Positions 8,058 to 15,675 of a DNA stretch of 20,233 bases are shown one piece after another. Both the position numbers and the translations under genes were made by a program. Position 1 is the first letter of the stretch; every line of letters starts with the position of its first letter. The DNA is from a virus, in the IMG/VR virus record IMGVR_UViG_3300025030_000473, positions 1 through 20,233 of that record; one strand, given 5' to 3'. The notes beneath the pieces are model-generated. The model was not told the origin of the DNA and did no database searches. It saw only the letters and a list, made by a program, of their open reading frames with translations.

Positions 8058-8843
8058 ATGAAAAGAATAGAAGTTGCTATAGGACAACAGTTTGGAGACT
8101 GGACTGTTGTTGAGGAGATTGAACCTGAGGTTTGGTATGGTGTCAAAGGGTCTAAGTTTATTCGTAAAGCATTGTGTAGGTGCAGTTGTGGTTTCTTGTT
8201 TGAAGTTCGTTTATGTGAGTTGAGAAATGGCGCTTCAACATGTTGCTTATGCTGCTCTTACAGAAAGAGGGGACATCAAGACCTAGACTTTCTAGGAAAG
8301 AGATTCTCGAAACTAACTGTTCTTCGGCGTGCCGATAGGACAGAGAAGGGCAGTCAGCCTGGGTCTTATTGGTGTTGTCAGTGCGATTGTGGAAATACCA
8401 AGATAGTGCCTGCTAGCCACTTGCTATCTGACTATAATGTTAAGTCGTGTGGTTGTGCTCGCTATCAAACTGGGCTCGACTCTTTGCAGTGGGGAGGCTA
8501 TAATGAAATCTCTGGCACCAGATTCGCTAATATCAAAAGAAATGCCACTAGAAGGTTGATAGAATTTGATTTGACAATTGAACAATTGTGGGACCTCTTT
8601 TTATTGCAAGAAAGGAAGTGCGCTTTGACGAATGCTGAACTCTACTTCGCTGTATCTCAAAAAACAGAGACATCAGCGACTGCATCTTTAGATCGCATTG
8701 ATTCTACCAAGCCATATACTCTCGGCAATGTCCAGTGGGTTCACAAGGAAATTAATTTAATGAAAGGGCACTTATCAGAAGATAGTTTTCTAAACTGGTG
8801 TAAGTTAGTTGTTGCTCATTCAGCTAGCATTGTGGAGGAATAA
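8058..8843 (+). CDS. HNH homing-type endonuclease with two zinc ribbons
   Basis: A free-standing nuclease of the kind that spreads through phage genomes by cutting alleles lacking it. From the ATG at 8058 it has 261 residues. Two related DNA-binding zinc ribbons come first: IGQQFGDWTV at 8-17 with C40, C42, C44 and C62/C63/C65/C66, and LGKRFSKLTV at 79-88 with C106/C107, C109, C111, C131 and C133. The nuclease domain follows: FANIKRNATRRLIEFDLT (156-173), CALTNAEL (188-195), then SLDRIDSTKPYTLGNVQWVH (210-229) and NLMKG, the pattern of phage HNH enzymes, with D212, D215, N224, H229 and N233 likely at the active site. GGAG at 8043-8046 is 11 nt upstream. A longer frame from a TTG at 7998 would cross the terminator and is unlikely. 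It separates the capsid gene from the neck genes. All key residues appear intact. Confidence 0.92.
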   Translation: MKRIEVAIGQQFGDWTVVEEIEPEVWYGVKGSKFIRKALCRCSCGFLFEVRLCELRNGASTCCLCCSYRKRGHQDLDFLGKRFSKLTVLRRADRTEKGSQPGSYWCCQCDCGNTKIVPASHLLSDYNVKSCGCARYQTGLDSLQWGGYNEISGTRFANIKRNATRRLIEFDLTIEQLWDLFLLQERKCALTNAELYFAVSQKTETSATASLDRIDSTKPYTLGNVQWVHKEINLMKGHLSEDSFLNWCKLVVAHSASIVEE

Positions 8844-9034
8844 TGAGTTGGTTTGTTGAAAAACTGGATATCTATGAGATTCCTTCTGTATTCTCTAAGA
8901 AGGATCGTATAGAGAATCCTTACTTAAGTCAGGTTAAGGATGAAGAGTGGAAGAAAGTAATTATCGAGCCATCGCTTCGGAAAGAGGACACTATTAATGG
9001 CAGCTCCAACAGTTCTTCAGACGTATCCTGCTGA
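8843..9034 (+). CDS. Small unidentified protein, 63 aa
   Basis: I do not recognise this protein. Its ATG shares one base with the endonuclease stop (TAATG), and GGAGG at 8834-8838, inside the end of the endonuclease gene, provides a strong ribosome site four bases upstream. The protein is hydrophilic, with charged and aromatic residues (MSWFVEKLDIYEIPSVFSKK at the start), no membrane segment and a Ser-rich tail. Its last 38 nt overlap the next gene in another frame. The position between capsid and neck genes would suit a small capsid or head-completion protein, but that is a guess. The strong ribosome site and coupling favour a real gene. Confidence 0.6.
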   Translation: MSWFVEKLDIYEIPSVFSKKDRIENPYLSQVKDEEWKKVIIEPSLRKEDTINGSSNSSSDVSC

Positions 9035-10142
9035 TGCTGATACTGGAATTCCTATTGGAATTACTTTAGAAGTAGTTTTTGATAAAGGAATAGATATAAC
9101 TACAGCTAAGGATGTAGTATTATTTGGTCGCGACTTCGATCTTACTTCTGGTCCCGATTCTGCTATGTGGATTGATGCAGATACAGGTAATAATCCCTAT
9201 TTTCTTACTAGCCCCGGTTTTCAGGGAATAGTTGAATTACAAGCCGAGGTCGTCTATGTAGACCTAGATATTGGTTCTTCATATACTACATATACAGAAG
9301 TAGATGCTGGGACTATTACCTCTGAAGTAGACGAAGCAACATATGGAACTGCTGGTTGCGGTCATAAGCTGAAGTTAACTCCAGCAAATCAGCTTGCTGC
9401 TGATTTGCTCTATACCTGGCACGTTCTAGGAGACCCAGATACTGTTGGCAGAGGAATCTCTGCTAGGACGGTGTTTGATGTTGAACCAGATCCGGGTAAT
9501 GCCAGTACCACTGGAGAACTAGTCAACTATGGGGGATATTCTGGAAGTTCCTCAGATACTGTAGTAGTCCAGATAACGACAAGTGGAAGTATTGGTACTG
9601 CTAAGTATAAATGGTATTACAATTCGTTAGGTTCTGGATCGGCTACTACTGGTAGGGTTACTAATAGACGCTTTAGGAAGTTAGAGAATGGTCTTCAGGT
9701 AAGGTTTACTGGTTCGGGTTTTGTTTCCGGGGATATCTATCGGTTCAATGTAGAGCCTGTAGAGCGGTTGGCTAGTAATTACAAAGTACGTTTTACGACT
9801 AATGATGGTAGTTATTCTACAGCTCCAGCTAGCCCGAGTACGCCAGCGACTTCCTCTCCTCCTGGAAGTGTGTTCCCCGCTGCTCCAGGTTCAAGTGCCT
9901 CGGCAGATGACTATTTGCTTATTGAGGGAATGAGTCCGGTTAATGGCTCTTACCATGTAGACCCTAATCTGAGAACTATCGTTGTTACCTTCAGTGAATC
10001 TGTTAAGTCGGATACAATTACTCAGTCAAGCGTACGGGTATGGAAGTATCCTGTATCTGGACGTTTTACTGATCAGCCTGAATTAGTTGAATTACAAAAA
10101 GTGCTTACCTTATCAGGCAGCACTCTTACAATTGAGATTTAG
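8997..10142 (+). CDS. Virion protein with Ig-like (Big_5-type) domains
   Basis: A 381-residue beta-rich protein, probably on the virion surface at head or neck. The N-terminus, APTVLQTYPADADTGIPIGI (3-22), followed by TLEVVFDKGID is the classic start of a bacterial Ig-like domain of the Big_5 type, ending with LTPANQLAADLLYTWHVLGD (127-146). A second beta module spans about 170-255 (GGYSGSSSDTVVVQITTSG, then NGLQVRFTGSGFVSGDIY). A Ser/Pro/Thr/Ala linker (272-302) leads to another Ig-like start, SPVNGSYHVDPNLRTIVVTF (313-332). That last domain ends abruptly at STLTIEI, where more strands would be expected. AGAGG upstream supports the ATG at 8997, inside the preceding small gene. Decoration, neck or adhesin roles are all possible. 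The Ig-like domains are the firm part of the call. Confidence 0.7.
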   Translation: MAAPTVLQTYPADADTGIPIGITLEVVFDKGIDITTAKDVVLFGRDFDLTSGPDSAMWIDADTGNNPYFLTSPGFQGIVELQAEVVYVDLDIGSSYTTYTEVDAGTITSEVDEATYGTAGCGHKLKLTPANQLAADLLYTWHVLGDPDTVGRGISARTVFDVEPDPGNASTTGELVNYGGYSGSSSDTVVVQITTSGSIGTAKYKWYYNSLGSGSATTGRVTNRRFRKLENGLQVRFTGSGFVSGDIYRFNVEPVERLASNYKVRFTTNDGSYSTAPASPSTPATSSPPGSVFPAAPGSSASADDYLLIEGMSPVNGSYHVDPNLRTIVVTFSESVKSDTITQSSVRVWKYPVSGRFTDQPELVELQKVLTLSGSTLTIEI

Positions 10143-10150
10143 GAGTTAAC

Positions 10151-11275
10151 ATGGCATACGGTAGAAATTCTGTATTGTCTGGAGAGACTATAGATCTCAG
10201 AGTAGTATTTACAGATGATGCGGGGAACTTAGTAGATCCGGATGCGGGAGCAATTCCTGTTCCTCCTCCTACGTTACCTGCTCCTGTACTAATTCAGGTT
10301 TATATCTATGATGAATCTGTAGATACAGATGTTATTGAAGCTGAGATAGCTGCATCTACGTTCACTAGTGCTTTGGACGGTCCTTTTACACCCACCAGAA
10401 TAGCAACTGGTTTCTACGAATATTCTTATACTGTTCCGACTAGTAGTGACGAAGGTCTTTGGCACGACGTTTGGGTCTCCCAAGTCGACGGAGTCGATAG
10501 TAATCAACTCTTTGAGTTTACTGTTGATGTAGGCGCTGACTTAACCATTCAGCAGTTGCTTAACAATGAACTAATACTTATTGAGTTAGCTGATTCAATT
10601 ACTAATACAGCGGGAGATAAATCTCTAGCGAGTACGATAACGCTGTCTTTCATGACAGTGCTGAGTCCTTTCTATGCTTCTCCTGATCTAGTTAGGATGG
10701 AAGCTGGTCTTTGGTTAGACTTTGTTCCGGATTCTACTTTAGCGTTAATGATTCATTGGTCTAGTAAGGAGGTTGACTTTATTGCCAAGACTCCGACGAA
10801 TTCAAGTGACTTCCAGTTTGCACGTACGAAGTTTGTAGTAGCCGATACAGTGCTGAGAGCGCTGACACTTCCAGGAGGCTCTAATGGGTTGGGGATAGGG
10901 TCTGGTGGGGTGGGCATTGGTGGCCGGAAGACCCTTGGCGATCTAACGATCGACAATAAAGACTCTAGATCTAATGTTGCTGTTATGAGTTCTGGGGTGG
11001 ATGTTGAGACTATGAAGTACTATCGTACTCAAAGAGACGAATGGTGGAGGGTTGTAAATGCCGGAGGTACGATTGTTCCGGGACAAAGTTTTGAACCAAG
11101 CTATGCTATAAAGGGTAAATATAACCCTGATAGACGAAATGCTGGTCGTGCATGGATAAGCCCAGATGAGACGTATTACTTGCAGCCAGGTGTGAACACC
11201 AAGATTAGGGAAATCGGTCGGGATAGAGGCAGGTTTACTTTTGACCCATATAGAACCTATACTCGGGGGCGTTAA
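10151..11275 (+). CDS. Putative head-tail connector or neck protein
   Basis: I do not recognise a named family for this 374-residue protein. Residues 8-127 look like one beta-sandwich (ETIDLRVVFTDDAGNLVDPD, then ATGFYEYSYTVP and EGLWHDVWVSQVDG), similar in style to Ig-like modules of phage neck and baseplate proteins, with a Pro-rich loop at 37-45. Residues 130-240 look mixed alpha/beta. Residues 242-258 are a flexible Gly-rich hinge, followed by a basic, Tyr/Arg-rich C-terminus (from about 285), compatible with contact to nucleic acid or an acidic partner. AGGAG lies five bases before the ATG. The gene shares a base with the next (TAATG). The connector role is inferred from its place between capsid and sheath genes. 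Confidence 0.5.
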   Translation: MAYGRNSVLSGETIDLRVVFTDDAGNLVDPDAGAIPVPPPTLPAPVLIQVYIYDESVDTDVIEAEIAASTFTSALDGPFTPTRIATGFYEYSYTVPTSSDEGLWHDVWVSQVDGVDSNQLFEFTVDVGADLTIQQLLNNELILIELADSITNTAGDKSLASTITLSFMTVLSPFYASPDLVRMEAGLWLDFVPDSTLALMIHWSSKEVDFIAKTPTNSSDFQFARTKFVVADTVLRALTLPGGSNGLGIGSGGVGIGGRKTLGDLTIDNKDSRSNVAVMSSGVDVETMKYYRTQRDEWWRVVNAGGTIVPGQSFEPSYAIKGKYNPDRRNAGRAWISPDETYYLQPGVNTKIREIGRDRGRFTFDPYRTYTRGR

Positions 11276-11883
11276 TGCCTAATAGACCCTCTTTATTCGG
11301 AGCAAATAGTTCTAGAGACTTGTTTGCTGTTTCTGCTAGTGGCTCTTCTGTAGGTGCGACCTATGGAGAAGTGAAACTTAGAGAAGAGTTCGATGATCTT
11401 TTATTTGGTTTTACTTCTGGTATTCGTCATGGGCATCTAATCGTTGTGCGCAATATGCGAAGGGACAGTGAGGGAGAGCCAGTAGTCTGTACTTGCAAGC
11501 AGGAACTGTCTACTGATGCTGATCCTGATTGTGTATATTGCCAGGGTGAAGGTTTCCTTTGGGACGAATCATGGCATTGGACCTACAGTATGTATTCTGG
11601 TTCAGATACTGGCTTAGCTAATCGAGTAGTTCGTATGCCTTATGGGTTAATGAGGATCGACTATCGAGTTTTCTATGTTAGATTCGACACTGATATCAAG
11701 TATGGAGACAAAATCATAGAGATGAAACTTGATGATGAGGGGAGTCCGGTAGTACCATACATTAGAGAAAGTATTTATATGCCCCAGACGATACAGAAAT
11801 ATCGTTCAGATAACGGCCGAGTTGAATATATAGCTGTAGCCTGTCGAGAAGATAGTGCTATTAGATCGGATACCCCAGTATGA
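11275..11883 (+). CDS. Putative head-closure/connector protein with zinc-knuckle motif
   Basis: A 202-residue protein that starts on the last base of the previous stop, with only a G-rich run (GGGGGC) as ribosome site, so translation is probably coupled. The notable motif is CTCKQELSTDADPDCVYCQG (72-91): C72, C74, C86 and C89 resemble a four-cysteine zinc site. Cys motifs of this kind recur in phage neck proteins encoded between capsid and tail genes. The C-terminal half (118-190) is predicted beta-rich (MRIDYRVFYVRFDTDIKYGD), as in small barrel-like head-closure proteins. Its last bases overlap the next start (ATGA). The specific role is inferred from context. Confidence 0.55.
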   Translation: MPNRPSLFGANSSRDLFAVSASGSSVGATYGEVKLREEFDDLLFGFTSGIRHGHLIVVRNMRRDSEGEPVVCTCKQELSTDADPDCVYCQGEGFLWDESWHWTYSMYSGSDTGLANRVVRMPYGLMRIDYRVFYVRFDTDIKYGDKIIEMKLDDEGSPVVPYIRESIYMPQTIQKYRSDNGRVEYIAVACREDSAIRSDTPV

Positions 11884-12623
11884 GTTCAGATTCTCTTATT
11901 CAAGAAACAATAGATCCTACTCTATTAGATACTACTAATAGGTGGAGTGTTGTTTTCGTGGATAACGCTGGACGATCGTTTACTAACGAGACGCCTATAG
12001 AGCTGAATAATCCTTTTAGTATCTTTGATCCAAATCACTTTCTTCCAGATAATGGGCTGATGGATATACAGAGGTTCTTCGTAGTAGCTTCTCAACTTAT
12101 TAATTATGCTCAAGAGAGCGAAGGTACAGTTGAGAAGGAAAGGGTTCGGCTTGTAGAGTGGTATCCAGTAGATCACTTATATACTTATGGTGATGAGGTT
12201 ATTACTTATCGGATATTGAGACGTATTCCAGCTAACATGGATACGAAGGCTCAAGGAAGGCCGCAGAGAAAGGCAAGGTTTTCGTACGACTTGCAAACTC
12301 CGGCACATCCGAATAAAGTGATTGTGGTGAATACAAGACCTATCGACCATAAGATAGAATTCTCTTGTTGGGCTCGTACTCCGTCGCTTGCCGATAGAAG
12401 AGCCCTTTGGTTAGAAAGACTTTTTATTACACACTCTTGGGCTTTTAAGGTTCAAGGTGTAGATCGATTCTTCTGGGAAGGAAGAGGAGCAGATACTACT
12501 TGGAAGCATGGCGAACATTCTCTTTATCAGAGACCATTAGAATTTATGGTTCGTTTGTTTGATATCGAAGTAGAAGCTCATTCAGTTCTCAGAGAGATGG
12601 GTATTACAATTTCAATTGATTAG
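11880..12623 (+). CDS. Putative tail completion / tail terminator protein
   Basis: A 247-residue protein whose ATGA start overlaps the preceding stop by four bases; there is no good Shine-Dalgarno sequence, so coupling is likely. It is soluble and mixed alpha/beta, with many aromatic residues. Around 145-185, KVIVVNTRPIDHKIEFSCWA is followed by ADRRALWLERLF. Alternating strand and helix of this kind occurs in tail terminator and neck-to-sheath proteins, but I see no diagnostic motif. It is the last gene before the tail sheath, where a tail-completion protein is expected. Another connector role is equally compatible. Confidence 0.5.
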   Translation: MSSDSLIQETIDPTLLDTTNRWSVVFVDNAGRSFTNETPIELNNPFSIFDPNHFLPDNGLMDIQRFFVVASQLINYAQESEGTVEKERVRLVEWYPVDHLYTYGDEVITYRILRRIPANMDTKAQGRPQRKARFSYDLQTPAHPNKVIVVNTRPIDHKIEFSCWARTPSLADRRALWLERLFITHSWAFKVQGVDRFFWEGRGADTTWKHGEHSLYQRPLEFMVRLFDIEVEAHSVLREMGITISID

Positions 12624-12632
12624 GAGGTTTCC

Positions 12633-14939
12633 ATGCCTTATGACAATATTCCACATGTCGGGGCAGCCTATAATGATGGTGGCCTAAGGGACATCACCTC
12701 AAGTGCACAACCTCGTATTCTGGCTATTGGTCCAGCTAGTAGTGGTATGACCTACGAACTGTGGAGAGTAAACAATATCCGGTCTGCTGAGGTTGAGTTT
12801 GGGGCGGCTACGCCTGTTTTAAAGTCATTGCATGAAGTTGCTGCTCAAGGAGCAGACAATCTTGCAGTGATGAGAATTGGTGGTCGTCAGGGCTCATTCG
12901 TAGTTACTGATAGCGCTGCGGCTACACTTACCATTGTTCCTGAATATAGGGACGATGAGATTATGGATCGTTATGCTCTTGCAATGGATGGTACTGGTAC
13001 CGCAAATCGCATTGCTGTCTACGATCTAATTGATCAGTCTTGGGTTTATGATAGTGACGAGATTCTGGTTATTAATCAGGGTATTGTCGATGTTGCCGAT
13101 ACAGGTGTAGACCTCTTCTCGGTTGGATCGTTTACTCTGCCTGATACAATGACCTCTTTTGCTGATCAGGTCACCGGTGACTTTACGGTTGAGAACGTTG
13201 CTACGATTACGTCTGTAGTAGATACTGCTGGTACTGACGGGACTAGCATGAGTCTGGTAGAGCACTATGCTGCGCTCAATACTGCGTATCATGTTCTAGA
13301 CTTCAAGGACGCCGATCTTGTTACTGCTCCGGGTGCGTATATTGATGCTGCAAACGTAGCCGATGGCGACTCACTTAATCTCTGGGCTGGGATGCCACTT
13401 GCTGGCACTTCTGATGCTCTTGGTTATGTGTGGCAGTACATCTACAGAGGTAAGATTTATACTTACTTTGTTGATAGCCTTACGTACTTCACTACTTTAG
13501 GTGCGGCTGTTCAGTCAAGTGTGACTCTTGCAATTTCGCTAACCTTAGAGGCAGTCAATGCTGGCGCCGGAGCGAATACGAAGTTTGACCTAGAAATTAC
13601 GGTTGGCGGTGGAAACACTGCTGTTGTTACTGAAGCTGCCGGTGTCGTTAGCGTGGTGGTAGATGTCACTGCTGCTGTGACTACTACTCTAGTTGCCGCT
13701 GGATATATTAATACAGCATTAGCTGCTTTTGCTCTAAGTAATGGTCTGTCTGCAAATAGTGTTCTGATTGCTTCTGGGGCTGCGGATGTTATTGCTGGAA
13801 TAGCTGGACCAACGCTTTCGGCGGCTGGAGCTGGCGGTAACGTTGTTACGCATACGATGCTGACTGGGGATACAACTCCGGCTGCAGTATCGACTAAGTT
13901 TGCAGCTGGTTCTGATGCCGAGCTTCGTGAGGTTAACTTTGCTCATCAGTTAGCCAGTTTCTGTAAACTCGCTTCAACGACTTGGAAGTCAATGATTGGA
14001 GCAGTAAGTTTTGCTTCTCCAACTAGTTGGAGTCGGTTAGATATTGCTGATTGGGCAGGTCAGCTTCCAGAGTTTACTTATGCTGGTTCTCAGCTTGTTA
14101 TTGATGCGCCAGCCGATAACGGGGTTGGTGTACTTGGTAACAAGTTCTTAGCAGGGTTCTCAGATACTGCTGGTTATCGTAATGCTCAGATTACTGATCC
14201 TGGTTCTGCTAATGATTCGCTCGCATATGGTGGTTTAATTACCACTGTTGGCGCATCTCTGCCAAATGGGTCTGACTGGCCTTATGGTATTGATGATGAT
14301 GATGAGGCAATCGATGGAGCCGGTGCTCCGGTTGATCTGGGTAAGCATTTGCTAGTTACTTACGATTGGCCAATTCATCGTAATTCATATAGTGGAGGTA
14401 CTTCTTATAGAGGTTCTCTTGAGGCTTCTGTACTAGGCAGACTCGCTGTAATGCCAGTGAACGAAGAGCCAATTGGTTTCAATGGCGTTATGCTAAAGGT
14501 TACTTCTCCTCCGCGTATTCATAGTACACAGCTGGACGATCTAGCTGAAGTACGTGCTTTGGGTCTGCGCTTTGAAGAGGGTCTTGGCTATGTCATGGTT
14601 ACTTCGAAGACTGCTGCTCATCCATCTAGTGACTATACTGAGGTGAGTACGATTCGTTGTGCTAACAGACTTCTTTCTGGTATCCGTGATATTGGCAAGA
14701 AGTATCTTGGTAAAGCTTTTACACCTGAGCGAGTTATTTCTCTTCAGGCGGCTTTAGATAGTTATCTGCTTGAGGAAGGTAAGGCTAAGATTCATCAGGG
14801 CGCTGGTGCAAAGATTACTTATACTCCTGCCGATCGTATAATTGGTAAGATTGATGTTCAATTGAGATTCGTGCCTCCGTTCTCAATTAGGTTAATTAAC
14901 GTAACTCTGTCGCTCGCAGCTGACGAGACCGAACTCTAA
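12633..14939 (+). CDS. Contractile tail sheath protein
   Basis: Forms the outer cylinder of the tail, which contracts to drive the tube through the host envelope. At 768 residues it is a long member of the family. The N-terminus (4-45), with a NIPHVGAAYND stretch and then PRILAIGPASSGMTYELWRV, is a typical sheath start. The C-terminal domain is diagnostic: DDLAEVRALGLRFEEGLGYV (635-654), VSTIRCANRLLSGIRDIGKK (671-690), AFTPERVISLQAALDSYL (695-712), then a final strand segment (734-762, ending in RLINVTLSLA), the arm that links neighbouring subunits. Residues 291-430 look like an inserted Ala/Gly/Val-rich domain, with AVNAGAGANTKF and a VSVVVDVTAAVTTTL stretch, probably exposed on the tail surface. 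A full AGGAGGT precedes the ATG. The tail tube gene follows. Confidence 0.9.
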   Translation: MPYDNIPHVGAAYNDGGLRDITSSAQPRILAIGPASSGMTYELWRVNNIRSAEVEFGAATPVLKSLHEVAAQGADNLAVMRIGGRQGSFVVTDSAAATLTIVPEYRDDEIMDRYALAMDGTGTANRIAVYDLIDQSWVYDSDEILVINQGIVDVADTGVDLFSVGSFTLPDTMTSFADQVTGDFTVENVATITSVVDTAGTDGTSMSLVEHYAALNTAYHVLDFKDADLVTAPGAYIDAANVADGDSLNLWAGMPLAGTSDALGYVWQYIYRGKIYTYFVDSLTYFTTLGAAVQSSVTLAISLTLEAVNAGAGANTKFDLEITVGGGNTAVVTEAAGVVSVVVDVTAAVTTTLVAAGYINTALAAFALSNGLSANSVLIASGAADVIAGIAGPTLSAAGAGGNVVTHTMLTGDTTPAAVSTKFAAGSDAELREVNFAHQLASFCKLASTTWKSMIGAVSFASPTSWSRLDIADWAGQLPEFTYAGSQLVIDAPADNGVGVLGNKFLAGFSDTAGYRNAQITDPGSANDSLAYGGLITTVGASLPNGSDWPYGIDDDDEAIDGAGAPVDLGKHLLVTYDWPIHRNSYSGGTSYRGSLEASVLGRLAVMPVNEEPIGFNGVMLKVTSPPRIHSTQLDDLAEVRALGLRFEEGLGYVMVTSKTAAHPSSDYTEVSTIRCANRLLSGIRDIGKKYLGKAFTPERVISLQAALDSYLLEEGKAKIHQGAGAKITYTPADRIIGKIDVQLRFVPPFSIRLINVTLSLAADETEL

Positions 14940-14951
14940 TAGGAGATAGGA

Positions 14952-15605
14952 ATGCCTACAACTACGTCCCTTGAGCTAAGTAAGAAATTCGCCAGCTTCT
15001 CTGGTGTAGATATCCGAGTTGTTATCGAGGGTCAGACTCTCGGCTCGCTCCAGGCTATCTCTTACGCTGTACAGCGTGAGAAGGCGCCAATTTATGTAAT
15101 GGGGCGAGTTGATCCTCTGTCCTTCTCTAGAGGTAAGCGCGGTGTTGCTGGAACAATTATCACGCTTATGCTAGACGAACACATTCTATTGCAGTCACCC
15201 TTTAAGGACATCAAGTTCGTTGCGGACAATGATGAGATTTATGCAATAGATGGAAACGTTCAGTCTGCAGGTTCAACTGCAGATCTAGAAGAGCTTGGTA
15301 ACGTAGACTTCACTGCAGGAGATCTGAGCGATAACTACACCATTGCAGCGGCTTGGTATGTTGATCAGATTCCGCCATTTGATGCAGTTGTGGTTGCGGC
15401 CAATGAGTACGGCAATGCAGCTACAATGCGTATCTATGGTATTGAGATACTGAATGAGGGTAGTGGCTTTAGTATTGATGATATTGTTATCGAGAACCAG
15501 ATGACGTACGTTTGTCGTACGATTCTACCCTGGCGTAAGCTTGGGTCCTGGGACTTTACGACAGGACTCTTCGATCCTGCAAGACAACAGAATCCTCTAC
15601 CGTAA
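14952..15605 (+). CDS. Tail tube protein
   Basis: Forms the inner tube through which DNA passes. The 217-residue protein has the expected motif order: FSGVDIRVVIEGQTLGSLQA (16-35), then QREKAPIYVMGRVDPLSFSR (41-60) and GKRGVAGTIITLMLDEH (61-77), a pattern I recognise from myovirus tube proteins. A later pair of strands follows, ATMRIYGIEILNEGSGFSID (157-176), then NQMTYVCRTILPW. It follows the sheath gene, the standard order, with AGGAGA upstream of the ATG. A strong terminator lies 28 bases beyond the stop. Two downstream genes share its motifs; this one is preferred as the main tube because it is adjacent to sheath, shortest and closest to the consensus. Confidence 0.87.
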   Translation: MPTTTSLELSKKFASFSGVDIRVVIEGQTLGSLQAISYAVQREKAPIYVMGRVDPLSFSRGKRGVAGTIITLMLDEHILLQSPFKDIKFVADNDEIYAIDGNVQSAGSTADLEELGNVDFTAGDLSDNYTIAAAWYVDQIPPFDAVVVAANEYGNAATMRIYGIEILNEGSGFSIDDIVIENQMTYVCRTILPWRKLGSWDFTTGLFDPARQQNPLP

Positions 15606-15606
15606 T

Positions 15607-15635
15607 TTCAGGTTATAGCAGCTTGCTGTTATAAT
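15607..15635 (+). promoter_or_regulatory. Extended -10 promoter candidate
   Basis: TGTTATAAT at 15627-15635 is a perfect extended -10 element. A weak -35 (TTCAGG, 15607-15612) lies 17 bp upstream. The expected start, about 15642, is inside the terminator's left arm. It would drive the two tube-like genes and the chaperone-like pair. It overlaps the right arm of a hairpin, so it could be structural rather than a promoter. Confidence 0.4.
15613..15634 (+). other. Upstream hairpin adjoining the terminator
   Basis: TTATAGCAG and CTGTTATAA pair over nine positions, including one G-U, around a CTTG loop. The last two bases are shared with the terminator stem, so the two hairpins compete at their bases. 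It has no T run of its own. It may stall polymerase or protect the 3' end of the tail tube message. Confidence 0.5.
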
Positions 15636-15657
15636 GAGGGGGCCAAGCCCCCTCATT
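15633..15657 (+). terminator. Intrinsic terminator after the tail tube gene
   Basis: An 11-bp stem, AATGAGGGGGC / GCCCCCTCATT, with a CAA loop, ends in TTTT. The stem is GC-rich at the top and AT at the base, a classic rho-independent terminator. It sits between the abundant tube protein and the less abundant genes downstream. Confidence 0.85.
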
Positions 15658-15664
15658 TTGCTTC

Positions 15665-15669
15665 GAGGA
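15665..15669 (+). promoter_or_regulatory. Ribosome binding site that sets the 15676 start
   Basis: GAGGA lies six bases before the ATG at 15676. A longer frame beginning at 15634 would put its start inside the terminator stem and has no ribosome site. Confidence 0.6.
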
Positions 15670-15675
15670 TCTAAT

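Noticed and set aside
8051-8122. Short frame from the ATG at 8051, closer to the GGAG than the endonuclease ATG
   Set aside because: It encodes only about 20 residues before a stop and has no recognisable features. It could be a leader peptide, but nothing supports this beyond spacing.
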